Below are positions 38,598 to 50,242 of a stretch of 64,000 nt of DNA, in pieces. A program made the translations under genes and the position numbers. The notes beneath the pieces were generated by a model that had not been told where the DNA came from, did no database searches, and saw only the letters and a program-made list of their open reading frames with translations. Within the stretch, counting starts at the first letter, position 1. Each line of letters starts with the position of its first letter. This DNA is from Geofilum rubicundum JCM 15548 (GTDB taxonomy: Bacteria; Bacteroidota; Bacteroidia; Bacteroidales; Marinilabiliaceae): positions 97,410 through 161,409 of the forward strand of contig NZ_BAZW01000007.1 in NCBI RefSeq assembly GCF_000974365.1. Reading direction: 5' to 3'.

Positions 38598-41222
38598 CTA
38601 ATTATCGAAAATGGACATTTGCCCATTCGTCTCCTCATCATCCGGATCTTTTGGCCCATTGTCAGTCGGTTCCTCCTGCGGTTTTGGCTCCGGTTGAATC
38701 AGCGGTTCCAGTTCATTGATTTTGGAAACCTGGTAAGTCGTGAGCCTTTTTCCCCTTGCTTTGAAGCCCTTAACATTGATAAATTCAGCCACCTCCACAA
38801 TGACTTTTTCACGGTCTTTGTCGTCCCCCCCAAACTTAAGTTCCAGTCGGGGATACTCCACCTTGGTCATTTTAACCAAATACGATTTTGGGTGCTCACC
38901 TATGAGTCGCTGTGCTTTACTCACACTTTCCAATTGGAAACGTTTGACATAGTAAAATTTTTGCTCCGCATCATAATACACGGCCGACCAAACCGTTTCG
39001 GGATGGAATTTTTCGATGTAAAGGATGTTGTCGTCGTAGTGATTGCTTAGATCGTAGTTGGTTTGATAAAAGTGACCATCTTTGGTAACCACCAGGATGG
39101 CATCATCACCATGAAATTCTCCCAGGAAGTTGCCGCGCCCATCCACATTCAGTCGCAGCACTTCGGGTTCAAACCATATTTTTCGACCGCCCAGAGTGGA
39201 TTCTCCTTTGCGCTTTAGCACAATTTTATGTACCTCATGCTTCGAAAGAATGTTACCCATGGCGCCACGTCCCTTCACGATTAATTCGCCCATGTCGAAT
39301 TCGAAAATCAGATTGCGAATGCGGGCACGCGGCTTAAGGGTGACTTTGACTACCTCCGCTTCTCCATTGGGGTTTTCGCTGAAGTAGAGCACCTGAGAGC
39401 CTTCGGTTCCCTTGGTCAGGTTGTACTCCTTGTCGCGCGTTATGCCGGTGACGGCAAATCGCTTCACGTAGGTGGCGCCATGCTTGCCATCGCGGTAAGC
39501 CACATTGTAAATGGTCCGGTTATCGTTTCGTTTGAAAACCGCTAAATGGATAATGTCTTTGCCGACAAAAGCTTTGTCCTGCACCTTATTGATAATGTAG
39601 CGGCCATCGCTGTAAAAGAGGATGATGTCATCCATGTCTGAGCAATCACAAACATATTCATCTTTACGCAAGGCAGTTCCTACAAATCCATCGGCACGAT
39701 TGATGTACAGCTTTTCATTTTTTACCACCACTTTGGAGGCCTCAATACTTTCAAAGCTTCTCAGTTCTGTTTTGCGGGGATATTTGCTGCTGTATTGTTT
39801 TTTCAATCGTTTAAAATAATCGATGGAATAAGGAATGATGTTTTGAAGGTGGTATTCCACCTGTTCGAGTTCCTCCTCCAATGAAGCAATGTATTCGTCC
39901 GCTTTTTTGGCGTCAAAACGCGAAATGCGCTTGATCTTGATTTCTGTCAGCCGAATAATATCATCCCGCGTAACCTCTCTTCTAAGAATGTGCTTGAAGG
40001 GATCCAGTCCATGATCAATGGTCTGGATAATGGCTTCATAGGTTTCGCATTCTTCGATGCGCTGATAAATTTTGTTTTCGATAAATATTTTTTCCAATGA
40101 CGCAAAGTGCCAGGATTCTTCCAGTTCCCCTTTGCGGATTTCCAACTCGCGGGTCAACAAATGCACCGTGTGATCGGTATTGGACCGAAGAATTTCTGAG
40201 ACACCAATAAAAACCGGTTTGTTGTCGCGAATAACGCAGGCATTCGGAGAAAGCGACAATTCACAATCGGTGAAGGCGTACAAGGCATCGATGGTTTTAT
40301 CGGGAGAGGCTCCCGCATGCAGATGTATCTGGATCTCTACGTTTTGTGCGGTGTTGTCATCAATCTTGCGGATTTTAATTTTTCCTTTTTCTACCGCTTT
40401 GAGAATGGACTCTATCAACGTTCCGGTATTTCTGCTGAAAGGGATATCCGAAATGATTAAGGTCTTGGCATCTAGCTTACTGATTTTGGCACGCACCTTA
40501 ATCTGTCCGCCCCGCAAACCGTCGTTGTAGCGAGACACATCCAGCATGCCTCCTGTTGGGAAGTCGGGATACAATTCAAAGGTCTCCTGCTTAAGGTGGG
40601 CAATGGAGGCATCAATTAATTCCTGAATGTTGTGCGGAAGTATTTTTGAGGCCAAACCTACCGCAATACCTTCCACCCCCTGGGCCAGCAGAAGGGGGAA
40701 TTTAACGGGGAGCGTAACCGGCTCTTTGTTCCGGCCATCGTAGGTGGGTTTCCATTCGGTTGTTTTGGGGTTGAATACCACCTCGTGGGCAAACTTGGTG
40801 AGTCGGGCCTCAATGTAACGCGGTGCAGCGGACCCATCACCGGTATACAAGTTTCCCCAGTTTCCCTGCGTATCAATCAACAATTCTTTTTGACCAATTT
40901 GAACCATGGCATCTCCTATGGAGGCATCCCCATGCGGGTGAAACTGCATGGTGTGTCCAATGATGTTGGCCACCTTGTTGTAGCGTCCGTCATCCAACCG
41001 TCGCATAGAGTGCAGGATGCGCCTTTGAACCGGTTTTAGTCCGTCGTTGATGTGGGGCACTGCCCGTTCCAGTATAACATAGGAGGCATAATCCAGAAAC
41101 CATGAGCGGTACATGCCCTGAAGGGGTGTTATTTTGGTTATGTCCTGGGCATTGTCCGATGCCTCACTGCCATCTTCGGTCGGCCGTTCCTCGTTTTCGT
41201 CAAAAATTTCTTCGTTATCCAT
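38598..41222 (-). CDS. parC: DNA topoisomerase IV subunit A
   Basis: Type IIA topoisomerase breakage-reunion subunit that decatenates replicated chromosomes. The catalytic tyrosine is in AAPRYIEARLTK within a typical winged-helix region (GDGSAA...), with the SYVILERAVPHINDGLKPVQRRIL start of the family and a C-terminal beta-pinwheel. Length 874 is normal for Bacteroidota ParC. It follows parE on the same strand with a 43-base gap. Confidence 0.93.
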   Translation of the reverse strand: MDNEEIFDENEERPTEDGSEASDNAQDITKITPLQGMYRSWFLDYASYVILERAVPHINDGLKPVQRRILHSMRRLDDGRYNKVANIIGHTMQFHPHGDASIGDAMVQIGQKELLIDTQGNWGNLYTGDGSAAPRYIEARLTKFAHEVVFNPKTTEWKPTYDGRNKEPVTLPVKFPLLLAQGVEGIAVGLASKILPHNIQELIDASIAHLKQETFELYPDFPTGGMLDVSRYNDGLRGGQIKVRAKISKLDAKTLIISDIPFSRNTGTLIESILKAVEKGKIKIRKIDDNTAQNVEIQIHLHAGASPDKTIDALYAFTDCELSLSPNACVIRDNKPVFIGVSEILRSNTDHTVHLLTRELEIRKGELEESWHFASLEKIFIENKIYQRIEECETYEAIIQTIDHGLDPFKHILRREVTRDDIIRLTEIKIKRISRFDAKKADEYIASLEEELEQVEYHLQNIIPYSIDYFKRLKKQYSSKYPRKTELRSFESIEASKVVVKNEKLYINRADGFVGTALRKDEYVCDCSDMDDIILFYSDGRYIINKVQDKAFVGKDIIHLAVFKRNDNRTIYNVAYRDGKHGATYVKRFAVTGITRDKEYNLTKGTEGSQVLYFSENPNGEAEVVKVTLKPRARIRNLIFEFDMGELIVKGRGAMGNILSKHEVHKIVLKRKGESTLGGRKIWFEPEVLRLNVDGRGNFLGEFHGDDAILVVTKDGHFYQTNYDLSNHYDDNILYIEKFHPETVWSAVYYDAEQKFYYVKRFQLESVSKAQRLIGEHPKSYLVKMTKVEYPRLELKFGGDDKDREKVIVEVAEFINVKGFKARGKRLTTYQVSKINELEPLIQPEPKPQEEPTDNGPKDPDDEETNGQMSIFDN

Positions 41223-41265
41223 GTTTCGAAATTGTAACCCTGTTTTCTATCTTTTTGACTTGGTT

Positions 41266-43097
41266 TTATAGCATTTCTTCATCAACAATCAGATTGTCGA
41301 TGATGAAGTTTTGTCGGTTGGGCGTGTTTTTCCCCATGTAAAAATCCAACAGCTCCTTGGCCGCATCTTCTTTTTTCATGCGAACCTGGTCCAGACGAAT
41401 GTCCTTTCGAATAAAATTCGAAAACTCGTCGGGCGATATTTCACCCAAACCCTTAAATCGGGTGATTTCCGGGTTGGCTCCCAGTTCTTTCAGTGCCTTT
41501 AATCTTTCCTCCTCGTTATAACAATAGCGGGTTTCCTTTTTATTACGCACCCTGAATAATGGTGTTTGTAATATATAAAGGTGTCCGTTTTTTATCAACT
41601 CCGGGAAAAACTGAAGAAAAAAGGTGATCAATAGCAGTCGGATGTGCATGCCATCGACATCGGCATCGGTGGCTATGATGACATGGTTGTAACGCAATGA
41701 CTCCATGCCTTCCTCAATGTTTAGCGCGGCCTGAAGCAGGTTGAACTCCTCGTTTTCGTAAACAATTTTTCGGGTGAGTCCGTAAGAGTTCAAAGGTTTT
41801 CCTTTGAGCGAAAAAACGGCCTGCGTTCCCACGTCACGTGCCTTGGTGATGGACCCGCTGGCCGAATCTCCCTCCGTAATAAAAATGGAAGATTCCGTTT
41901 TGCGCTCAGCGTTGGAGTTATAGTGAATGCGACAATCACGCAGTTTTTTATTGTGGAGACTCACTTTTTTGGCACGCTCGCGAGCCAGTTTCTGAATGCC
42001 CGAAATGGCCTTGCGTTCCTTCTCGGATTCCAGAATCTTCTTATAGATAATGTCTGCCGTGGCTGATTTTTTGTGCAGGTAATTGTCGAGATTCTGCTTC
42101 AAAAAGTCATGCACATAATTGCGCACCGAAATGCCATCAGGCGACATGTCCTTGGACCCCAGTTTGGTTTTTGTTTGTGATTCAAAAACAGGCTCCTCAA
42201 TTTTTATACTGACAGCAGCTACCATGCCCATGCGAATGTCTGCCACGTCAAAGTTCTTGTTGTAGAATTCGCGAACCGTCTTCACCATGGCTTCCCGAAA
42301 CGCAATGAGGTGTGAGCCGCCCTGGGTGGTATGCTGACCATTGACAAATGTGTAGTACTCTTCGCCGTATTGTCCGGTGTGGGTAATGGCAATTTCGAGG
42401 TCTTCATCTTTAAGGTGAATCGGCTCATACATGCCCGGCTCCGTCATTTTTTCATCCAGCAAATCCAAAAGCCCTTTCTTGGAGATGAATATTTGTCCGT
42501 TGAAATGGATGGCCAGTCCGGCATTCAGGTAGGTATAGTTTTTTAGTAAGTCCTCAATGTATTCATCTTTGAACGTGAATTTCTCGAAAACCGCCTCGTC
42601 CGGGCGGAATTCGATTAAAGTGCCGTTGGCACTTTTGGTAGGCTCTACCGGATGATCAATGGTGAGTTCTCCACGAGAAAACTCTACCCGCTTGGTCTCC
42701 CCTTCTCTGAAAGCCTGAACCGTAAAGTCCACCGAAAGGGCATTAACGCTTTTACGCCAACCCCGTTGAGTCCCACGGATTTTTTAAAGACTTTACTATC
42801 GTATTTGGCGCCGGTATTCATTTTTGAAACCACATCCGTCACCTTGCCTAAGGGAATGCCCCGACCGTAGTCGCGGACACGTACCACCCCTTCATTCACT
42901 GTTACCTCAATTTTCTTACCGAACCCCATCATGTATTCATCAATGGCGTTGTCCATCACTTCTTTCAGCAGCACGTAAATACCATCATCGCTGTAGGTAC
43001 CGTCACCCAGTTTGCCAATATACATACCGGGGCGACGACGAATGTGCTCTTTCCAGTCCAGTGTTTGAATGGAATCTTCTGAATAATTCTGAATCAT
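41266..43097 (-). CDS. parE: DNA topoisomerase IV subunit B, one frameshift
   Basis: ATPase and TOPRIM subunit partnering ParC. N-terminal GHKL ATPase segment ([37 protein letters not shown]) begins at ATG 43097; the TOPRIM motif [14 protein letters not shown] and C-terminal GEISPDEF follow. The frame breaks at about 42757: one missing G (GCG[G]TTAATGCC) would give [20 protein letters not shown], the expected sequence. Restored length about 610. Leading gene of parE-parC-aroK. Confidence 0.9.
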
Positions 43098-43730
43098 ATT
43101 GTGGTTAATTATAGCTGTTTGTGATTTTTTTCCTGAAACCCTTATCTTTTTTCACCCATCTCCTGATTATCTGGCGGTTTCTGTCCGGAGAAATCGCTGA
43201 GCGACATCTGCCGATACCTGAAAAAATCTTCCAAATATAACGAAAAGCTAAAACCAATCGTAATTTGTTTATGAACAGTGTGGATTACTTGTTGAAAAAT
43301 CATATTTTGACCCCGGTTTAGCGTCGTTTTCTTAATGAATTTATTATAAGGGTGTTAACAAGGCGGCATCGTTGTTTAGTCCGATGGCATAAACCTATTT
43401 AAATGTCCGCCATTTATCTGTTTTTATCCTCCCTTAATTCTGTGTTTTGAATTAGTTTTGAAAAAAACAAAAAGGCATTGTAGGGTTTATTGATCGATGA
43501 TTTTTTGCGGGATTCCCTGCTATGATTCATCAAGGCGAAAGAATTTTTGTTTGCGTTTTAGAATAAAAATTTGTTTTTTAACTTTAGTTTTTGATTAAAT
43601 AAAAGTAATCAGTACTTTTATGGCGCTTTTTAAAGCCGTTTTTTGTGCTTTAAAAATTGGGATGGGTCGATTTATATTTAGGAACAAGTGTTTGTTGTTT
43701 GTTGGATGAAATAATTAAAATATTTGAATT
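43098..43730. other. 633-base intergenic region between divergent parE and araA
   Basis: AT-rich, with T-rich stretches. No gene, repeat or recognised riboswitch. No promoter of the form TTTG-N19-TAnnTTTG could be fixed confidently; a TATATTTA near 43673-43680 is the best -7 candidate for araA. Confidence 0.5.
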
Positions 43731-45227
43731 ATGTTAGAGAGCTATGAAGTATGGTTTGTAACAGGGGCGCAACTTTTATACGGCGGAGATGCTGTAGTGG
43801 CCGTTGATGCTCATTCAAACGAGATGGTGGCCGGTATGAATGCCTCGGGCAATCTTCCGGTAAAAATAGTTTATAAAGGTACGGTTAACTCTGCCAAGGA
43901 AGTCACTGCAACCATGAAGGCGGCCAACAATGATGAAAAATGTGTGGGCATTATCACATGGATGCATACTTTTTCACCGGCAAAAATGTGGATTCAGGGA
44001 TTGCAGGACTTACGTAAGCCCTTGCTTCATTTTCACACACAGTTTAACAAGGAAATTCCATGGGATAAAATGGACATGGATTTCATGAATTTGAACCAAA
44101 GTGCGCATGGTGACCGTGAATTCGGACACATCACTGCCCGTTTGCGTAAACCCCGCAAGGTGGTGGTGGGACACTGGCAAGATCCAAAAGCGCAGGAAAA
44201 AATTGCTGTGTGGATGCGTGTGGCCGCTGCCTGGGCCGATTCACAGGATATGCGTATTATTCGTTTTGGCGATCAGATGAACAATGTGGCTGTTACGGAT
44301 GGGGATAAAGTGGAAGCCGAAATGTTGATGGGCTACCATGTGGATTATTATCCCATCGCTGATTTGGTAGCTGTGCAGGACAAGGTGACCGATGCTGATG
44401 TCGCAGAATTAATGAAAGTATATGAGGCGGATTATGAATTTGCCGATGATTGCAAAGCGGGTGGCAAAAACAGAGGGCAGGTGGAAAAGGCTGCGCGCAT
44501 TGAAATAGCCATGCGAAGATTTTTGGACGAAAAGGGCGCCAAGGCCTACACGACCAACTTTGACGATTTAGCTGGTATTGACCAGTTGCCGGGATTGGCC
44601 TCTCAACGCCTCATGGCTGATGGTTATGGTTTTGGCGCTGAGGGCGACTGGAAAACAGCTGCCTTGTATCGCACCATGTGGTTCATGGGTCAGGGGCTGC
44701 CTAAAGGTTGCTCTTTCCTTGAGGACTATACCTTGAATTTTGATGGTGAAAACAGTACCATTCTTCAGGCCCATATGTTGGAGGTATGTCCCTTAATTGC
44801 TGAGCAAAAACCCCGCATGGAAGTCCACCCGCTCGGAATAGGTGGTAAAAATGATCCCGCCCGGCTGGTATTCACCAGTAAGCCCGGTCAAGGTGTGGCC
44901 GCTACCGTCGTAGATATGGGCAGCCGTTTCCGGATGATTGTTAACGTAGTGGACTGTATTGAATCAAAACCGCTGCCTAATCTTCCTGTAGCCAGTGCTT
45001 TATGGGTTCCGCAACCTAATTTTGAAGTTGGTGCTGCTGCCTGGATCCTCGCTGGTGGAACACATCATACCAGTTTCTCTTATGATTTGACGGTGGAGTA
45101 CCTCGAAGATTATGCCGAGATCGCAGGAATAGAATTTGTTTTAATAGACAATAAGACCACGATTTCTGAGTTTAAGAAGGAATTACGTTGGAATGATCTG
45201 TTTTTCCATCTTAAAAAGGGATTCTAA
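43731..45227 (+). CDS. araA: L-arabinose isomerase
   Basis: Converts L-arabinose to L-ribulose, the first step of the pathway, in the cytosol. 498 residues of the AraA family: typical N-terminus YEVWFVTGAQLLYGGDAVVAV, then WMHTFSPAKMWI and MDFMNLNQSAHGDREFG. The metal-binding Glu/His residues are in MLEVCPLIAEQKPRMEVHPLGIGG and GGTHHTSFSYDL. First gene of the arabinose cluster; the symporter follows after 63 bases. Confidence 0.95.
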   Translation: MLESYEVWFVTGAQLLYGGDAVVAVDAHSNEMVAGMNASGNLPVKIVYKGTVNSAKEVTATMKAANNDEKCVGIITWMHTFSPAKMWIQGLQDLRKPLLHFHTQFNKEIPWDKMDMDFMNLNQSAHGDREFGHITARLRKPRKVVVGHWQDPKAQEKIAVWMRVAAAWADSQDMRIIRFGDQMNNVAVTDGDKVEAEMLMGYHVDYYPIADLVAVQDKVTDADVAELMKVYEADYEFADDCKAGGKNRGQVEKAARIEIAMRRFLDEKGAKAYTTNFDDLAGIDQLPGLASQRLMADGYGFGAEGDWKTAALYRTMWFMGQGLPKGCSFLEDYTLNFDGENSTILQAHMLEVCPLIAEQKPRMEVHPLGIGGKNDPARLVFTSKPGQGVAATVVDMGSRFRMIVNVVDCIESKPLPNLPVASALWVPQPNFEVGAAAWILAGGTHHTSFSYDLTVEYLEDYAEIAGIEFVLIDNKTTISEFKKELRWNDLFFHLKKGF

Positions 45228-45290
45228 TTTGGAATGGTGTCCGAAAGTTGAATTTAGGAAGTATTTATATTCACATATAAACTATAAACT

Positions 45291-47156
45291 ATGAATGCAG
45301 GTTTTACGACCTTAGATTACATGATTTTTATTGCATACGCACTATTAATTATGAGTCTGGGTTTGTGGATTTCTCGCTCTAAAAAGGGGGTGGAGAAAGA
45401 TTCGAAGGATTACTTTTTAGCAGGGGGAACGCTCTCATGGTGGGCCATTGGTGCCTCATTAATTGCAGCGAATATTTCTGCGGAACACTTTATTGGCATG
45501 TCCGGTTCCGGGTTTCGGATTGGATTGGGAATTGCTGCTTACGAGTGGATTGCCGCTCTGACACTCATATTGGTAGCCAAGTATTTGCTGCCTTTGATGA
45601 TTGAAAAGAAGATTTACACCATGCCGCAATTGGCCAAGGAACGTTATGGAAAAGGCGTGAGCTTTTTCTTCTCTTTTTTCTGGTTGTTGGTGTATGTGTT
45701 TGTTAACCTGACCTCTGTAGCTTGGTTGGGCGCTCTGGCCATGGAGCAGATTTTGGGCTTTCCACGTGAGTATGGGGTGCCAGCCTTGCTTGTTTTTGCC
45801 GGTATTTACTCCATCTACGGTGGTTTGAAGGCCGTGGCCTGGACCGATGTGATTCAGGTGGTGTTTTTAGTGGGTGGTGGTTTAATTACTGCCTGGTTCG
45901 CTTTAGATGCTGTTGGCGGTGATACAGGTGGAGCCATTCAGGGCTTTGTGACTGTTTTGCAAAAAGTGCGGGAGGTGCCTTCCGATTTGCACTTCAACAT
46001 GATAATTGACCGAAATCTGGATATTGATGGAACGGTCTTTAAAGATCTGCCCGGTTTGGCTGTTATTTTTGGTGCCATGTGGTTAACCAACCTGGGTTAC
46101 TGGGGTTTTAACCAATACATCATTCAAAAAGGTCTGGCCGCTAAGAACCTGAAAGAAGCCAAAAAAGGTCTGATCTTTGGAGCTTATCTGAAAATTTTAA
46201 TTCCGATTATCGTTATTATTCCAGGTATCACGGCTTATGTGTTGTTTAATCACCCTGATTTACAGCATACCCTGGTCGGTCTCGATGGAACCATTCAGGT
46301 GGCCGATGAGGCTTACCCCTGGTTGCTACGTAACTTTGCACCTGCTGGTATCAGAGGTCTTGCCTTTGCTGCGCTTGTAGCTGCTGTGGTTTCTTCGCTG
46401 GCCTCCATGCTGAATTCCACATCGACCATTTTTACGCTGGACATCTACCGGGATATGGTGAAGCCGAATGCATCAGAACATCAAATGGTTAAAGTCGGCC
46501 GTATCACAGCCTTTGTTGCTTTGGTGATTGCCATTATTTCTGCAAAACCCTTATTGGGCGGTTTGGATCAGGCCTTCCAATACATCCAGGAATACACCGG
46601 ATTTATCTATCCGGGCGTTGTGGTGGTATTTGGTATGGGCCTTTTATGGAAACGTGCTACGAACCGAGCTGCTCTGTGGACCACCATTGCTACCATTCCG
46701 GCGGGTATCCTGATGAAGATTGCTTTGCCTGATTTGCCATTCATCATCCGGATGGGTTATGTCTGTATTGTGTTGATTACTTTGGCTGTAGTTTTGGTAT
46801 TGACCGATAGTCATCAGGTTAAGGCCAAGCCGGTTTCAGAGAAACACCATGGCATGCTTACAAGAGCTGGCTGGTATTTTGGTATTGGTGCTGCAGTGAC
46901 TTTCATCGCTGGTGTAATTTGGGGAACGCCTTTGTTTGATTTCAACCTTCTCAACCTTGGCTTCAATTCCATTTTCATGATGTCAGCGCTTCTTGTCTTC
47001 TTATCGATCATCATGTTTACCAATGCTTCATCCGGACGGCAGGATGATAAGGCCTATGATTTTGAGCCTGATTTGTTTGATACCGATGGCAAATTTGCTG
47101 CCGGAGCGTTTGGTATTGTATTGATTATTGTTGCACTTTATGCCTACTTCTGGTAG
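45291..47156 (+). CDS. SSS-family sodium/solute symporter, probable sugar transporter
   Basis: 621-residue membrane protein with about 14 helices, of the SGLT-like sodium:solute symporter family. Characteristic segments include DYFLAGGTLSWWAIGASLIAANISAEHFIGMSGSGF, IYSIYGGLKAVAWTDVIQV and ALVAAVVSSLASMLNSTSTIFTLDIYRD. Between araA and araD it most likely brings in L-arabinose. Substrate by context only. Confidence 0.88.
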   Translation: MNAGFTTLDYMIFIAYALLIMSLGLWISRSKKGVEKDSKDYFLAGGTLSWWAIGASLIAANISAEHFIGMSGSGFRIGLGIAAYEWIAALTLILVAKYLLPLMIEKKIYTMPQLAKERYGKGVSFFFSFFWLLVYVFVNLTSVAWLGALAMEQILGFPREYGVPALLVFAGIYSIYGGLKAVAWTDVIQVVFLVGGGLITAWFALDAVGGDTGGAIQGFVTVLQKVREVPSDLHFNMIIDRNLDIDGTVFKDLPGLAVIFGAMWLTNLGYWGFNQYIIQKGLAAKNLKEAKKGLIFGAYLKILIPIIVIIPGITAYVLFNHPDLQHTLVGLDGTIQVADEAYPWLLRNFAPAGIRGLAFAALVAAVVSSLASMLNSTSTIFTLDIYRDMVKPNASEHQMVKVGRITAFVALVIAIISAKPLLGGLDQAFQYIQEYTGFIYPGVVVVFGMGLLWKRATNRAALWTTIATIPAGILMKIALPDLPFIIRMGYVCIVLITLAVVLVLTDSHQVKAKPVSEKHHGMLTRAGWYFGIGAAVTFIAGVIWGTPLFDFNLLNLGFNSIFMMSALLVFLSIIMFTNASSGRQDDKAYDFEPDLFDTDGKFAAGAFGIVLIIVALYAYFW

Positions 47157-47489
47157 GTTCTGATAGTTCTTTAAAAGATTTGCCGGTTGATACCGGCAAA
47201 TCTTTTTCTTCTTCTAGGGGCTTTTCTGCCTGCATAATTCTCTGCCGTTGACAGTTGTTTTCAATAGGAGGTGCCGATGCGCATCAATCATCGAAACTTA
47301 GCAAGCAACCAAGTCTTTCCAGGTATGTTAAATCAAGGGGTTCGAACGAAGAGAGATTCCGATGCCTAAAAACTTATTTGCTTCGGAACCTAGCATAGCG
47401 CAATTCCGGTTTTTGATGTAAGAGCAGAGTGATAGGCCGGCCTTTTAAACCTTGTTGCTTTTGGAATGAGCACGTAATAAAATCTTGTC
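47157..47489. other. Intergenic region between symporter and araD
   Basis: Holds a terminator-like hairpin (47174-47208) and otherwise no feature I recognise. The break suggests araD-araB are transcribed from their own promoter in this gap. Confidence 0.5.
47174..47208 (+). terminator. Terminator after the symporter gene
   Basis: AAAGATTTGCCGGT / ACCGGCAAATCTTT, 14-base stem with TGAT loop, followed by T. Confidence 0.85.
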
Positions 47490-48173
47490 ATGTTAGAATC
47501 ATTAAAATCAGAGGTGTGCCAGGCCAATTTGGATCTGGTAAAACACGGATTGGTTATTTTCACCTGGGGCAATGTGAGCGCCATCGACCGCGAGGCTGGT
47601 CTGGTAGTCATTAAACCCAGTGGTGTGGCTTACGATGGAATGAAGCCCGAGCAAATGGTGGTGGTGGATTTGGATGGAAAAGTGGTGGAGGGAAGTCTTA
47701 AGCCTTCATCTGATATGCCTACCCATGTCGCTCTGTACAATGCTTTTCCTGAAATTGGCGGGGTGGTTCATACCCATTCTACCTACGGCACTGCCTGGGC
47801 GCAGGCCGGTATTGATTTGCCCATCGTTGGCACCACACACGCCGATTACTTTGCCGATACCATACCGTGCACGCGCGATATGACGGAGGGTGAAGTCAAA
47901 GGGGACTATGAAAAGGAAACGGGGACGGTTATTATTGAACGTTTTGAAGGGTTGAATCCCAATCACATTCCCGGTGTTTTGGTAAAAAATCACGCCCCCT
48001 TTACCTGGGGTAAAGATGCGCATGATGCGGTTCACAACAGTGTGGTACTGGAGCAGGTCGCCAAAATGGCTTACATCGGAAAAATGCTGAATCCCGAAAT
48101 GGGCATGAACGGACTGCTTACCAAAAAGCATTTTGAACGCAAGCATGGTAAGAACGCTTACTACGGTCAGTAG
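47490..48173 (+). CDS. araD: L-ribulose-5-phosphate 4-epimerase
   Basis: Converts L-ribulose 5-phosphate to D-xylulose 5-phosphate, joining the pentose phosphate pathway. Class II aldolase fold with zinc ligands in [16 protein letters not shown], and later [27 protein letters not shown]; the active-site segment [16 protein letters not shown] is clear. 227 residues is normal. Third of the cluster. Confidence 0.94.
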   Translation: MLESLKSEVCQANLDLVKHGLVIFTWGNVSAIDREAGLVVIKPSGVAYDGMKPEQMVVVDLDGKVVEGSLKPSSDMPTHVALYNAFPEIGGVVHTHSTYGTAWAQAGIDLPIVGTTHADYFADTIPCTRDMTEGEVKGDYEKETGTVIIERFEGLNPNHIPGVLVKNHAPFTWGKDAHDAVHNSVVLEQVAKMAYIGKMLNPEMGMNGLLTKKHFERKHGKNAYYGQ

Positions 48174-48431
48174 AGGGGGTACGGCCACCAGGCGTTGATA
48201 GCCTGTTACTGCCAATAATTGTTCCCGGTGGTTTTTAGCTTGTTTTACCTGAGTAATGGGATGCTCCCGGTTTTGTTGAAAGCCATAGGTCCTGTTTTCT
48301 CTGCAGGTTTGGCCCAGGTCGAATGTTGTTACCTTCTTAAATGATCGGGGAGCCTCATTCATTGACTTGGATACCGCATTAAGAGAAGTAACAGCGCGTT
48401 ATTGAATATTGAACTTTTAAAGAATAATATT

Positions 48432-50103
48432 ATGTCGGATAAAAAATATGTGATTGGTCTGGACTATGGTTCTGATTCTGCCAGAGCCGTGATTGTGGAA
48501 GCCATTTCAGGTGAAGAAGTGTCTTCTTCGGTAAAGCACTACCCGCGTTGGGTGGAGGGAAAATATTGTGATCCCGCTAAGGATCAGTACCGCCAGCATC
48601 CACTGGATTACATTGAAGTAATGGAGTTTATTATTAAGGATGCTTTGGCACAGGCAGGTGCGGGTGTAGCTGAAAATGTGGTGGGCATGTCGTTCGACAC
48701 CACCGGCAGTACCCCTGTTTTTGTCAATGAGGAAGGTGTTCCTTTGTCGATGCTCCCGGCGTTTGCCGAGAACCCCAACGCCATGTTTGTGCTTTGGAAG
48801 GACCACACAGCCGTGAAAGAAGCAGCCGAGATTAACGAGTTGGCACGCCAATGGAAAATTGATTATACCCAATACGAAGGTGGAATTTACTCCTCCGAGT
48901 GGGTTTGGGCCAAAGCTCTGCATGTATTGCGGCAGGATGAGCAGGTGCGTAAAGCGGCTTATTCGTGGATCGAGCATTGCGACTGGATGCCGGCTTTGAT
49001 TACCGGTAAGCAAAAGCTTCAGAGGTGGTTCGCAGTCGCTGTGCCGCAGGTCACAAGGCCATGTGGTTTGAAGGATGGAATGGTTTGCCGGAAGAGGAAT
49101 TCTTAACGAAACTGGATCCCCTTTTGGCCGGTTACCGCGATCGCTTGTTTATGGACACCTATACCAGTGATGTTAAGGTGGGTAATCTGACACAGGAGTG
49201 GGCCGATCGTTTGGGTTTATCTACGCAGGTGGCCATTGGAGTGGGTGCTTTTGACTGTCACATGGGGGCCGTGGGTGGTGAGGTTACTCCCAATGTACTG
49301 GCCAGAGCCATTGGTACTTCTACTTGTGATATTATGATTGCGCCTTACGAGCAGATTGGCGACAAACTGATTGCCGGTATTTGTGGACAGGTAGACGGAT
49401 CGGTTATGCCCGGTTATGTTGGTCTGGAGGCCGGGCAATCGGCATTTGGCGATTTGTATGCTTGGTTTAAGCGGGTAGTGGCATGGCCTTTGGAAAACAT
49501 TTTATCGAATACCACGCTGGTGGATGCCGAGACACGGGCCAAACTGATCGATGAAACCATGGATCAGATCATTCCCAAGCTTTCAGAAGAAGCCATGAAA
49601 ATTCCGGTGGAGGAATCGACCATTATTGCCGTGGACTGGATGAACGGTAGAAGAACCCCCGACGCCAGTCAGGAAGTCACCGGTTCCATTGCCGGCTTAA
49701 AGTTGGGAACTGATGCCCCGCGCATATTTAGAGCGATTGTGGAAGCCACTGCTTTTGGCTCCAAAGCATCGTGGATCGTTTTGCCCGTGAAGGGGTAGAG
49801 CTAAAAGGTATTATTGGTTTGGGTGGTGTGGCTAAAAAGTCGCCCTTTGTGATGCAAACCCTCGCTGATGTCCTTAATATGCCATTGAAAGTGGCCCGTA
49901 CGGAGCAGACCTGCGCCTTTGGTGCGGCCATGTTTGCGTCGGTTGCTGCCGGTGTGCATTCTAAGGTGGAAGATGCGCAAAAAGCCATGGGAAAAGGTTT
50001 TGAGAAGGAGTACCAACCCATAGCTGCCAATGTGCAAGCCTATGCCGCCATTTATGAAAAGTATGCCCAATTAGGTGCCTTTACCGAAAAGGAGAAATAC
50101 TAG
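48432..50103 (+). CDS. araB: Ribulokinase, two frameshifts
   Basis: Phosphorylates L-ribulose. FGGY-family kinase: N-terminal phosphate loop GLDYGSDSARAV, central RSRCAAGHKAMW, C-terminal GTSTCDIMIAP, VEATAFGSK and GLGGVAKKSPF. The frame breaks twice: near 49025 (one base missing before VRSRCAAGHK) and near 49772 (one missing before IVDRFAREGVELKGI). With both restored the protein is about 557 residues, family length. Start is ATG 48432 (MSDKKYVIG). Last gene of the cluster; terminator at 50122. Confidence 0.9.
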
Positions 50104-50121
50104 GGTCCAAGGGCTTGAAAT

Positions 50122-50163
50122 AAAAAGAGGTTGTCCAATCATTCCGGACAACCTCTTTTTATT
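50122..50163. terminator. Bidirectional terminator of araB and lptB
   Basis: AAAAAGAGGTTGTCC / GGACAACCTCTTTTT, 15-base stem; lies between two convergent genes. Confidence 0.9.
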
Positions 50164-50242
50164 TGCACTCCTTCCACCCGAGATTTTTTATAATATTCCA
50201 ATCTCAGAGGTTAAAAAAAACTTTTTGGACAAGCTCGTTTTT

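Noticed and set aside
48402..50103. araB as three separate genes
   Set aside because: The three pieces align end to end to one ribulokinase with two single-base breaks; no start or promoter separates them.
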